The notes: generated by a model from the sequence alone, not told the origin. A stretch of 7,021 nucleotides of DNA from Hyphomicrobiales bacterium (GCA_017305815.1 JAFKJZ010000495.1:1-7021), one strand, 5' to 3'; counted from the first letter of the stretch, positions 1-5,447 are shown. Made by a program: numbers and translations.

Positions 1-1
1 C

Positions 2-412
2 ACCGAGTATCGCCCCGGCACCTACATCTACTACGACCGCTCGCTGGTGGCCCGCGGCGTCGCGACTGTCGAGGACTGCGCGCTCAACGTGCTCGTCACG
101 GTCGTCAGCCGCCCGACCGAGACCCGCGCCATCATCGACGCCGGCTCGAAGGCGCTGACCAGCGACCTGCTCGGCATGGCCGGCTACGGTCAGGTGCTCG
201 GCTATCCGGACGCGGTGATCTACGGATTGAGCGAGGAGCACGGCAACATCGACTTCACCGCCTCGGCGACGAAGCCGAAGGTCGGTGAGCGTCTGCGCAT
301 CCTGCCGAACCACGCATGCCCGGTCTCGAACCTGTTCGACCATGTGAATCTGGTCTCGGGCGACCATGTCGTCGAGACGATCGAGGTTGCGGCGCGCGGC
401 CGCGTCGACTGA
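2..412 (+). CDS. DSD1-family PLP-dependent enzyme (D-threonine aldolase / D-serine dehydratase-like), C-terminal part
   Basis: The reading frame is open from the first bases, so only the last 136 residues are present; the PLP-binding lysine and the alpha/beta barrel lie upstream of the window. What remains looks like the C-terminal beta domain of fold-type III PLP enzymes of the D-threonine aldolase / D-serine dehydratase group. It opens with TEYRPGTYIYYD, typical of the barrel-to-beta-domain junction, and carries PNHACPV near the end. In that motif His104 and Cys106 of the visible fragment fit the HxC metal site of D-serine dehydratases; D-threonine aldolases more often have HxD. These enzymes cleave or deaminate D-hydroxy amino acids in the cytoplasm. 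The exact substrate cannot be read from this fragment. The stop at 410-412 is followed within 8 bases by a strong hairpin, so this is the last gene of its transcript. Family assignment is good; the specific activity is uncertain. Confidence 0.85.
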   Translation, partial: TEYRPGTYIYYDRSLVARGVATVEDCALNVLVTVVSRPTETRAIIDAGSKALTSDLLGMAGYGQVLGYPDAVIYGLSEEHGNIDFTASATKPKVGERLRILPNHACPVSNLFDHVNLVSGDHVVETIEVAARGRVD

Positions 413-419
413 TCCAGGC

Positions 420-452
420 GCCTCTCGCCGCTTCACCGAAGCAGCGGGAGGC
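420..452. terminator. Hairpin between convergent genes, candidate bidirectional terminator
   Basis: Bases 420-433 pair with 439-452 in a 14-position stem with one C-A mismatch and one T-G wobble; the loop is CACCG. It starts 8 bases after the upstream stop and lies between two genes that face each other. There is no clear T-run on either side, so Rho-independent activity is not certain. A smaller hairpin (CGCCG / CGGCG, loop TTCA) follows at 459-472. Confidence 0.55.
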
Positions 453-487
453 CGCCCTCGCCGTTCACGGCGCGAATTGGCGTGTGG

Positions 488-850
488 TCACTCGCCTTCG
501 GCGACGTAGGCGCGCAGCCTGTCGGCTTCGGTCGTGAGGCGCCGCCGCATATCGGTCAGGAAAGAGAGATTGTGGTGGATTTCCTCGACCCGGCGATCGC
601 CGCGGACGAGGATCCGCTCGGCGTCGGCCAGGATCGCCGCGTCGCGGGCGCTGTCGTCCGTCTCGCCTTCGATCATGTCGCCATAGAGAAACGCGGCGCG
701 CGAACGCGCATCCTCGATCCGGGCCGTCAGTCCGATCAGTTCCTGCTCGATCTCGCCGATCACCTTGGAGATCGAGTTCTGAATCGTCGTGAGGCGTTCG
801 ACATCGCTGCGAACATCGCGTTCCTTGGAGCGAAATCGAGGGAACAGCAC
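488..850 (-). CDS. Small coiled-coil protein of unknown function, GTG start
   Basis: Encodes 120 residues. The frame stays open to 1102, but the upstream part reads as non-coding sequence. The chosen GTG at 850 is preceded by GGAG (858-861) with 7 bases of spacing, and coding-like codon use begins there. The protein is almost entirely predicted helix. Heptad-like spacing of hydrophobic residues runs through about residues 10-55 (VERLTTIQNSISKVIGEIEQ, then LIGLTARIEDARSRAAF) and again through about 75-117, so a coiled-coil or helical bundle is likely. No signal peptide, membrane segment, cysteine pair or catalytic motif is visible. It is probably cytoplasmic; I do not recognise the family. It is convergent with the PLP-enzyme gene and divergent from the fuconate dehydratase. 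A plus-strand frame over the same bases lacks a plausible ribosome-binding site and looks like its shadow. Confidence 0.7.
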   Translation of the reverse strand: MLFPRFRSKERDVRSDVERLTTIQNSISKVIGEIEQELIGLTARIEDARSRAAFLYGDMIEGETDDSARDAAILADAERILVRGDRRVEEIHHNLSFLTDMRRRLTTEADRLRAYVAEGE

Positions 851-857
851 GCAAATT

Positions 858-861
858 CTCC
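858..861 (-). promoter_or_regulatory. Ribosome-binding site that fixes the GTG start
   Basis: Read on the minus strand this is GGAG, seven bases before the GTG at 850-848. No comparable site precedes the earlier in-frame starts, so it decides in favour of the 120-residue product. Confidence 0.55.
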
Positions 862-872
862 GGTAGGGCTCG

Positions 873-884
873 AGGTTGCAACCT
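873..884. promoter_or_regulatory. Perfect 12-base palindrome AGGTTGCAACCT, candidate operator
   Basis: The sequence equals its own reverse complement over 12 bases with no spacer. It lies 23-34 bases upstream of the GTG of the coiled-coil gene and more than 200 bases upstream of the dehydratase gene. Size and position fit a dimeric repressor site for the minus-strand gene. No regulator is encoded in the window, so its use is inferred. Confidence 0.35.
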
Positions 885-1095
885 AGCCTCGAATCGTCTG
901 CCACAATAATGCCGCATCGCTTTCTGATGGGCGAGCAGGAAACGACCATCCGGTCGGATCCGTTGCCTTTGCGTCGCCGTTGCCGCGCCGCCAAGGCTGC
1001 GTTATTCCGGGGCCGGACGCGTTCACCACGGCGCCCCCCACCGTGACGTCCGGATGGGCCGTTCCGGCCCGTGCCGACAGCCGAGAGTTTGATCC

Positions 1096-2373
1096 ATGAC
1101 ACGCATTACAGGCCTTCGCGTCTTCGACCTGCGCTTCCCGACCTCGCAATCGCTCGACGGTTCGGACGCGATGAATCCCGATCCGGACTACTCCGCCGCC
1201 TATGTCATCCTCGACACGGACAATCCGGAGCTCGCCGGCCATGGCCTGACCTTCACCATCGGGCGCGGCAACGAGATCTGCTGCGCCGCCATCCGTGCGC
1301 TCGATCACCTGGTCATCGGGCTGGAGCTCGACTGGATCAAGGAAGATCCCGGCCGCTTCTGGCGGCACATCACCGGCGACAGCCAGCTGCGCTGGATCGG
1401 CCCGGACAAGGGCGCCATCCACCTCGCCACCGGCGCGGTCGTCAACGCCGCCTGGGACCTCTGGGCCAAGGAAGCCAAGAAGCCGGTCTGGCAGCTCGTC
1501 GCCGAGATGACCCCGGAAGAGCTCGTCAAGATCATCGACTTCCGCTACCTGACCGACGGCCTGACGCCCGGCGAGGCGCTCGCCATCCTGAAGCAGGCGG
1601 AAATCGGCAAGGCCGAGCGCATCGCCAAGCTGAAGGCGGAAGGCTATCCCTGCTACACCACCTCGGCCGGCTGGCTCGGCTATAGCGACGAGAAGCTGCG
1701 CCGCCTCTGCCAGGAGGCCGTCGACCAGGGCTTCAACCACATCAAGATGAAGGTCGGCCGCGATCTCGAGGACGACATCCGTCGCCTGAAGGCCGCCCGC
1801 GAGGTGATGGGCCCCGACCGCTTCCTGATGATCGACGCCAACCAGGTCTGGGAAGTCGACGCGGCGATCGACTGGGTCAAGCAGCTCGCCTTCGCCAAGC
1901 CCTACTTCATCGAGGAGCCGACCAGCCCGGATGATGTCGAGGGCCACCGCAAGATCCGCGAGGGCGTGGCGCCGATCAAGGTCGCGACCGGCGAGATGTG
2001 CCAGAACCGCATCATGTTCAAGCAGTTCATCATGCGCAACGCCATCGACGTCGTGCAGATCGACGCCTGCCGCATCGGCGGCCTGAACGAGGTGCTGGCG
2101 GTGCTGCTGATGGCGGCGAAGTACGGCAAGCCGGTCTGGCCGCATGCCGGCGGCGTCGGCCTCTGCGAATATGTGCAGCACCTCTCCATGATCGACTATC
2201 TCGTCGTCTCCGGCACGAAGGAAGGCCGCGTGATCGAGTATGTCGACCACCTGCACGAGCACTTCATCGAGCCTTGCGACATCCAGAACGCGGCCTACAT
2301 GCCGCCGAAGCTGCCGGGCTTCTCCATCGAAATGAAGCCCGAGTCGATTGCCGCGCACACCTTTGCCGGCTAG
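1096..2373 (+). CDS. L-fuconate dehydratase (enolase superfamily)
   Basis: A full-length 425-residue protein of the mandelate racemase branch of the enolase superfamily. It would convert L-fuconate to 2-keto-3-deoxy-L-fuconate in the non-phosphorylative L-fucose pathway, in the cytoplasm, with Mg2+. It closely resembles the characterised Xanthomonas enzyme as I recall it, including the N-terminal stretch RFPTSQSLDGSDAMNPDPDY that is distinctive for this subfamily. The expected active-site set is complete with a constant offset: Lys217 and Lys219 (KMK), metal ligands Asp247, Glu273 and Glu300, the Asp323-His350 dyad, and Glu381 in VIEYVDHLHEHF. The ATG at 1096 is preceded by a weak GAGAG site. 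No fucose dehydrogenase, lactonase, aldolase or transporter is adjacent, so it appears to stand alone here. Related acid sugars such as D-arabinonate remain possible substrates. Confidence 0.93.
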   Translation: MTRITGLRVFDLRFPTSQSLDGSDAMNPDPDYSAAYVILDTDNPELAGHGLTFTIGRGNEICCAAIRALDHLVIGLELDWIKEDPGRFWRHITGDSQLRWIGPDKGAIHLATGAVVNAAWDLWAKEAKKPVWQLVAEMTPEELVKIIDFRYLTDGLTPGEALAILKQAEIGKAERIAKLKAEGYPCYTTSAGWLGYSDEKLRRLCQEAVDQGFNHIKMKVGRDLEDDIRRLKAAREVMGPDRFLMIDANQVWEVDAAIDWVKQLAFAKPYFIEEPTSPDDVEGHRKIREGVAPIKVATGEMCQNRIMFKQFIMRNAIDVVQIDACRIGGLNEVLAVLLMAAKYGKPVWPHAGGVGLCEYVQHLSMIDYLVVSGTKEGRVIEYVDHLHEHFIEPCDIQNAAYMPPKLPGFSIEMKPESIAAHTFAG

Positions 2374-2414
2374 AGCTTGATCCCGGATCGTCACCGACGT
2401 CCGGGCAAGCTTTC
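2374..2414 (+). terminator. Candidate terminator after the fuconate dehydratase gene
   Basis: Bases 2374-2387 (AGCTTG-AT-CCCGGA) pair with 2400-2411 (TCCGGGCAAGCT), giving 12 base pairs with a two-base AT bulge. The loop can form a further short TCG / CGA stem. It begins directly after the TAG stop and is followed only by a short T-run (2411-2413). The first bases, TAGAGCTTGATCC, also resemble a short intergenic motif I recall as recurrent in Rhizobiales (TAGAGCATGATCC); that link is tentative. Confidence 0.5.
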
Positions 2415-2435
2415 GCGCAGCGCAACGCGTTGATG

Positions 2436-2468
2436 GTCCTGGTCGTTTCCGCGGGAGGCGACCAGGAC
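2436..2468. repeat. Long inverted repeat (second of three hairpins)
   Basis: GTCCTGGTCG (2436-2445) is perfectly complementary to CGACCAGGAC (2459-2468). The stem can continue through two T-G wobbles and TCC / GGA to a GCG loop, giving 15 pairs in all. It lies 32 bases before the next start codon and has no T-run after it on the plus strand. It could be a leader structure, a protein-binding dyad or a REP-like element. Confidence 0.5.
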
Positions 2469-2473
2469 GAAAA

Positions 2474-2492
2474 GCCGGCGCGGCGCGCCGGC
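2474..2492. repeat. GC-only inverted repeat just before the receptor-like gene
   Basis: GCCGGCGC (2474-2481) pairs perfectly with GCGCCGGC (2485-2492) around a GGC loop. The stem ends 8 bases before the ATG at 2501, where a ribosome-binding site would be expected. In RNA it would block that site, which favours either translational control or use of the second ATG at 2516. Confidence 0.5.
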
Positions 2493-2500
2493 ATCGACGA

Positions 2501-3601
2501 ATGGTGGGCAAGGCGATGCGAGCGGCTCTTCTGGTCCTGATGGCAGGCCTCATGCTGGCGCTGTCCGGCCTGGCGGCTCTCGCCGACCCCTCCCCCGCCA
2601 TCGACACCAGCCGCGAGCTCGTCGTCGCCACCAAGGTGGCGCCGCCTTTCGCCATGAAGGGCCCGGATGGGACTTGGACCGGCATCAGCATCGATCTCTG
2701 GCAGCGCGTCGCCGAAACGCTGCATCTGCGCTACCGGCTGGTCGAGGAACCGACCGTCGACGCGCTGATCGACGGCACAGCCGCCGGCAAGTACGACGCG
2801 GCCGTGGCCGCGCTCACCATCACCGGCCCGCGCGCCGAAATCATCGATTTCAGCCAGCCCTTCTACCATACCGGCCTCGGCATCGCCGTTTCGCTGACCG
2901 GCGGCGCGCGCTGGATGGTGATCCTCAACACCATCCTCTCCTTCGGGTTTCTGCAGGCGGTCGGCGCCCTCGTCGGCCTCGCCCTGCTCGTCGGCATCCT
3001 GATCTGGCTGTTCGAGCGGCGGCGCAACGAGCATTTCGGCGGCGCCCGCGGCATCGGCACCTCGATCTGGTGGTCGGCCGAGGCGATGACCCAGGCCAGC
3101 ACCGGCGTCCGCGCGCCGATCACGCTCGCCGGCCGCACCCTCGCCATCCTCTGGATGGCGGTCTCGATCATCGCCATCGCGGTGTTCACCGCCGGCGTCA
3201 CCTCGGCGCTCACCACGCGAACCCTTCAGGGGCTCGTCAACAATGCGAGCGATCTGGCGAGCGTCCGCGTCGGCGCGATCTCCGATTCCTCGAGCGTCGA
3301 CTACCTCACCGGCCAGCGCATCAAGTTTCGCGGCTATCCGTCGGCCGAAGCGGGGCTGAAGGCATTGAAGGACGGCCAGATCGACGCCTTCGTCTATGAC
3401 AAGCCGCTGCTCGCCTGGCATGTGCTGCAGGAGTATTCGTCGACGATGGACGTGCTCGACATCGTCTTCGATCCGCAGAACTACGGCATCGCCCTGCCGC
3501 TCGGCAGCCCGCTGCGCAAGGACATCGACGTCGCCGTGCTCGACAGCACGCGCAGCGACTGGTGGAAGCAGACGCTGTTCCGCTATCTCGGCGAACGCTG
3601 A
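2501..3601 (+). CDS. Ionotropic-glutamate-receptor-like protein: extracytoplasmic binding domain split by a two-helix pore module
   Basis: The 366-residue product has the layout of prokaryotic glutamate receptors. A signal peptide (cleavage likely after Ala28) is followed by solute-binding lobe S1 (about 38-135) with TITGPRAEIIDFSQPFY, where Arg111 fits the ligand-carboxylate arginine. Next come helix M1 (about 142-170), a re-entrant pore segment (about 186-206), helix M2 (about 212-237, with FTAGVTSALT matching the receptor SYTANLAAF region), and lobe S2 (about 254-362) with Asp300 as candidate ligand amino-group partner. The ligand is probably an amino acid or other small organic anion, and the protein sits in the inner membrane with its binding domain in the periplasm. 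The pore loop reads MTQASTGVRAP where potassium-type relatives have MTTVGYGDxxP. The ATG at 2516 (MRAALLVLMAG) gives a more conventional signal peptide, with GGTGGG upstream, and may be the true start. It could function as a channel or only as a membrane-tethered sensor. Confidence 0.85.
   Translation: MVGKAMRAALLVLMAGLMLALSGLAALADPSPAIDTSRELVVATKVAPPFAMKGPDGTWTGISIDLWQRVAETLHLRYRLVEEPTVDALIDGTAAGKYDAAVAALTITGPRAEIIDFSQPFYHTGLGIAVSLTGGARWMVILNTILSFGFLQAVGALVGLALLVGILIWLFERRRNEHFGGARGIGTSIWWSAEAMTQASTGVRAPITLAGRTLAILWMAVSIIAIAVFTAGVTSALTTRTLQGLVNNASDLASVRVGAISDSSSVDYLTGQRIKFRGYPSAEAGLKALKDGQIDAFVYDKPLLAWHVLQEYSSTMDVLDIVFDPQNYGIALPLGSPLRKDIDVAVLDSTRSDWWKQTLFRYLGER
3092..3106 (+). other. Codons at the selectivity-filter position (QASTG instead of TVGYG)
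   Basis: Residues 198-202 of the receptor-like protein align without gaps to the TVGYG filter of potassium-type prokaryotic glutamate receptors, anchored by Met196-Thr197 before and Pro206 after. Only the last glycine is kept. The alignment is by eye. Confidence 0.6.
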
Positions 3602-3627
3602 CGCCGCGCCGAACCGGAGGGTCCATC

Positions 3628-3978
3628 ATGCCGAACGAGGGACCGATCGACCGCCTGCGGGCTCTCTGCATGAACCTGCCCGAAGCGACCGAGCAGGAAA
3701 GCTGGGGCGACCCGACCTTCCGCGTGCGCGGCAAGATCTTCGCCATGCCGAAGCGCGGCGACGGCCGGCTGTCGGTCTGGATCAAGGCGCCGGAAGGAAG
3801 TCAGGCGATCCTCGTCGGCGCCGATCCCGCGCGCTTCTTCGCGCCCCCCTATGTCGGCCCGAAGGGCTGGGTCGGCATCCGGCTCGACGACAATCCCGAC
3901 TGGGAAGAGGTGTCGGCCCTCCTCCGCCGCAGCTACCGCCTGGTCGCGCCGAAACGCCTCGCCGACCGTGTGGCGTGA
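3628..3978 (+). CDS. MmcQ/YjbR-family protein
   Basis: Encodes 116 residues. The ATG at 3628 is chosen because GGAGG (3616-3620) precedes it by 7 bases; the frame is open further upstream but overlaps the previous gene and has no family similarity there. The protein matches the YjbR/MmcQ fold (CyaY-like alpha/beta): an N-terminal helix with LPEATEQESWGDPTFRVRGK (residues 17-36), then a strand pair with KIFAM and LSVWIK, and the later GPKGWVGIRLD (77-87) followed by a C-terminal helix with LLRRSYRLVAPKRL. The family is often labelled DNA-binding, but no biochemical role is firmly established. It starts 26 bases after the receptor-like gene and probably shares its transcript, though a functional link is not evident. 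Typical family length is about 115-120, so it looks complete. Confidence 0.9.
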   Translation: MPNEGPIDRLRALCMNLPEATEQESWGDPTFRVRGKIFAMPKRGDGRLSVWIKAPEGSQAILVGADPARFFAPPYVGPKGWVGIRLDDNPDWEEVSALLRRSYRLVAPKRLADRVA

Positions 3979-4008
3979 GACGCGGGGGCAAGGCGCCCCC
4001 GCCGCGTC
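3979..4008. terminator. Hairpin between convergent genes, candidate terminator
   Basis: GACGC (3979-3983) and GGGGGC (3984-3989) pair with GCCCCC (3995-4000) and GCGTC (4004-4008), leaving a three-base GCC bulge on the right arm and the loop AAGGC. It begins directly after the TGA of the YjbR gene and its right arm enters the stop codon of the minus-strand gene at 4007. It is very GC-rich and lacks a T-run, so efficiency is uncertain. Confidence 0.5.
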
Positions 4009-4189
4009 AGCCCTTGGCGTGACCCATGTCTTCCATCATGTGCTCAACGGCCATGATGGCGTTCTCGAGATCGGAGATCTTGCGCAGCGCCCCATCGGTC
4101 GGAAGACCGCCGGCCTCGACCGCCTGGGTGATCAGCTTCTGCTGCGCTTCGACCAGGCGCGCCCTGAGCGCCGTCAGCTTCTTGTTCAT
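4007..4189 (-). CDS. Small helical protein of unknown function (60 residues)
   Basis: Starts at the ATG 4189-4187, preceded on its strand by AAGGA with 8 bases of spacing. The frame continues much further upstream, but that part has no ribosome-binding site and non-coding composition. The product begins MNKKLTALRARLVEAQQKLI, predicted to form one long amphipathic helix; a GGLPTDG turn (residues 27-33) breaks it from a second helix, and the tail EHMMEDMGHAKG is rich in Met and His. A helical hairpin that dimerises through leucines is plausible. There is no signal peptide or membrane segment. The Met/His tail could suggest metal contact, but this is weak. I do not recognise a named family. It is convergent with the YjbR gene and divergent from the 70-residue gene at 4395. 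Confidence 0.7.
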   Translation of the reverse strand: MNKKLTALRARLVEAQQKLITQAVEAGGLPTDGALRKISDLENAIMAVEHMMEDMGHAKG

Positions 4190-4304
4190 CGATATTATCC
4201 TTCGTTCCGACCTACGTATGACAGGTTCGCATGAGGCTTCGACACGAAAATCCGGCAACCGTCGATGCGACGCAATCGCCCAACTTGTTGTGGATGAGGA
4301 AGAG

Positions 4305-4320
4305 CCGCCCCGGGCGGTTT
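4305..4320 (+). terminator. Small GC hairpin followed by TTT
   Basis: CCGCC (4305-4309) pairs with GGCGG (4313-4317) around a CCG loop, followed by TTT. It looks like a weak intrinsic terminator reading rightward, yet no recognised plus-strand gene ends upstream of it. It could terminate a short RNA or attenuate the 70-residue gene. Confidence 0.3.
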
Positions 4321-4337
4321 CATACCATCGCTTGACC

Positions 4338-4359
4338 GAATCTCGAAGGAGGCAGATTC
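4338..4359 (+). promoter_or_regulatory. Inverted repeat with AAGGAGG in the loop
   Basis: GAATCT (4338-4343) is perfectly complementary to AGATTC (4354-4359); the 10-base loop contains AAGGAGG at 4346-4352. The nearest recognised start (4395) is 42 bases away, too far for direct use. A GTG at 4366 opens a 29-codon frame that overlaps the next gene. The right arm overlaps the possible -10 element, so both readings cannot hold for one transcript. Confidence 0.3.
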
Positions 4360-4394
4360 TTCGTCGTGGTTCTTCTCGACAGGGTGGTCGGATT

Positions 4395-4607
4395 ATGTCG
4401 CGACGAATTTTCCTTACCGCAGCCTTGGATCGTCTCGTGGACGAAGGCCAGATAGGCCGGCGCTCCAACGCGCACCGGATCATCAAGCTGGTGATCGACA
4501 ACGGCGTCGCGGTGCTCGACGAAGACCAGCGCCAGATCTACGACCGGGAACTCATCCCCAAGATCGAACGGGTCCAGATCCTCGGCAACGCCGTCGCTCA
4601 CTCCTAG
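4395..4607 (+). CDS. Small protein of unknown function (70 residues)
   Basis: ATG at 4395 with a weak AGGGTGG site 8 bases upstream. The frame is open far to the left, but that part overlaps the promoter region and the opposite-strand gene, so the short form is preferred. The product begins MSRRIFLTAALDRLVDEGQI and continues through a basic stretch (GRRSNAHRIIKLVIDNG) to a helix-rich end with DEDQRQIYDRELIPKIERV. It is soluble, mixed charge, with no cysteine and no membrane segment. Codons from about residue 15 onward strongly favour G or C at the third position, unlike the flanking DNA, which supports real coding. I do not recognise the family. A small regulatory protein is conceivable but not shown. 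A minus-strand frame across the same bases has no supporting site. Confidence 0.62.
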   Translation: MSRRIFLTAALDRLVDEGQIGRRSNAHRIIKLVIDNGVAVLDEDQRQIYDRELIPKIERVQILGNAVAHS

Positions 4608-4769
4608 TTCGATAGCACCTTCCGGAACGATCGCCACCTGCCGATTTTCGCGTTCGAGCGGCGTGGTTACCGGCATGTTAACGGGCCGGGAATCGGGTTT
4701 CGCCGAACTGGCTGACCGCTGGCCTGACCGGCAGGTCGTCCTGCACGCATGCGATTTTTCCGCGCACGA
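4608..4769. other. Intergenic gap between convergent genes, weak terminator-like signals only
   Basis: These 162 bases separate the ends of two convergent genes. Visible are a 5-base-pair hairpin (GCAGG / CCTGC, 4731-4744), the palindrome CGCATGCG (4746-4753) followed almost at once by TTTTT (4755-4759), which could end plus-strand transcription, and a CTGACCG direct repeat (4712-4718 and 4724-4730). No gene is supported. Confidence 0.4.
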
Positions 4770-5447
4770 TCATTCCGCGGCGAAGCAGTAGAACAGGCCG
4801 GCCCCGCCGGTGCCCTGCAGCGCTGCCGGGCTGCAGCCGCCGCGCGTCAGATGAGACGAGTTCCACGACTTCATCGGCGCGCTGTCGTTGAGGCCGACGC
4901 GGTCGTGGTGTCCGAGCATCGCCGCTCCCTCCTCGCCGCTCTTCGTCCAGTTGCCGCAGGTCTTGTCGTCGCCGGGCGGGAATGCCGTGCCGTCCGCCTG
5001 GCTGCCGGTGAGCATGTCATGCGTGTTCGGCATGTCACCGCGGCCTTTCACGGTTTCGCCGGTCTCCGTCAGCGCCGTCTTCTTGTTGAGATTGTTGTCA
5101 GGCCCGTGCAGGTCGGCGACGTCCTTGGCGATGACGACACCCTTGGCATTCTGCCACGGCCCCTTGCCGATACGGTCGCGCGCGTTAACGGCTGGCTTGC
5201 CGTCGTCGGCCTGGGTCGAGAGATAGGCGCGCCAAGTCTTCGTGCCCGCGCCAACCTTCTCGGCGAGAGTCTGGCAGATCGTGTCGGCACCTTCGAGCCC
5301 GCCTAGATCGGCGCCCTTACCGGAGCCGGCGCTGGTGACGAAGAACGTCATGTCCTTCTCCTGCGCCCGGGCCGGCCCGGCCAGAACAAAGGGCGCGACC
5401 GACGCCGCCGCCACGCAGGATGCCAGCAGCCAGGATACAGGTTTCAT
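4770..5447 (-). CDS. Secreted lectin-like / endostatin-like protein
   Basis: Encodes 225 residues. The ATG at 5447 has GGAGG (5456-5460) at 8 bases spacing; an earlier in-frame ATG adds 16 residues before the signal peptide and has no such site. Residues 1-28 form a signal peptide ending ARA, so the protein is exported. The mature part begins QEKDMTFFVTSAGSGKGADL and contains KTWRAYLST (70-78), AVNARDRIGKGPW (86-98), GRGDMPNTHDMLTGS (135-149), SWNSSHL (194-200) and a terminal GTGGAGLFYCFA. Four mature cysteines (58, 164, 205, 221) can form two disulfides. This pattern matches bacterial periplasmic proteins often annotated as lectin, with a C-type-lectin or endostatin-like fold suspected; I rely on memory for that and no ligand is known. 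It lies 89 bases downstream of the aldehyde-dehydrogenase-like gene on the same strand and may be cotranscribed. Confidence 0.75.
   Translation of the reverse strand: MKPVSWLLASCVAAASVAPFVLAGPARAQEKDMTFFVTSAGSGKGADLGGLEGADTICQTLAEKVGAGTKTWRAYLSTQADDGKPAVNARDRIGKGPWQNAKGVVIAKDVADLHGPDNNLNKKTALTETGETVKGRGDMPNTHDMLTGSQADGTAFPPGDDKTCGNWTKSGEEGAAMLGHHDRVGLNDSAPMKSWNSSHLTRGGCSPAALQGTGGAGLFYCFAAE

Larger units (their letters stand above)
851..1095. promoter_or_regulatory. Divergent intergenic region upstream of the coiled-coil gene and fuconate dehydratase gene
   Basis: This 245-base gap separates two divergent starts and must hold both promoters. It contains a 12-base palindrome (873-884) and a relatively AT-rich patch near 893-908. 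On the plus side a weak promoter-like pair is TTGCCG (980-985) and TTATTC (1002-1007), 16 bases apart; this is only suggestive. Two short hairpins lie in what would be the leader of the dehydratase gene: CACGG / CCGTG at 1027-1045 and GGGCC / GGCCC at 1056-1070. No coding sequence is supported here. Confidence 0.45.
4190..4394. promoter_or_regulatory. Divergent intergenic region between two small genes
   Basis: These 205 bases separate two divergent small genes and should contain both promoters. The sequence is less GC-rich than its surroundings. A plus-strand promoter-like pair is TTGACC (4332-4337) and GATTCT (4355-4360), 17 bases apart, which would start transcription shortly before the ATG at 4395; the -10 element is a poor match. 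Also present are a terminator-like hairpin (4305-4317) and an inverted repeat presenting a strong Shine-Dalgarno-like AAGGAGG in its loop (4338-4359). Confidence 0.4.

Noticed and set aside
482..886. 134-codon plus-strand frame over the coiled-coil gene
   Set aside because: The start has no good ribosome-binding site, while the minus-strand frame has GGAG before GTG and consistent third-position G/C use. It reads as a shadow.
883..2691. 602-codon open frame on the minus strand
   Set aside because: It lies antisense to the fuconate dehydratase, whose catalytic residues are all present. The translation is the Asp/Val/Leu/Ala-rich type expected from the reverse strand of a GC-rich gene, with no recognisable domain.
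2264..3421. 385-codon open frame on the minus strand
   Set aside because: It is antisense to the receptor-like gene and overlaps the dehydratase end; composition is Gly/Asp/Arg-rich with no motif, and it would cross the hairpins at 2374-2492.
4366..4455. 29-codon GTG frame as a real leader-peptide gene
   Set aside because: The Shine-Dalgarno-like AAGGAGG is 13 bases away, longer than usual, and the peptide shows no biased amino-acid content such as an attenuator would have. Kept only as part of a finding.
4320..4676. 118-codon minus-strand frame over the 70-residue gene
   Set aside because: There is no ribosome-binding site, and it extends through the divergent promoter region. The plus-strand frame has the more coding-like third positions and stops cleanly at 4607, though neither is certain.
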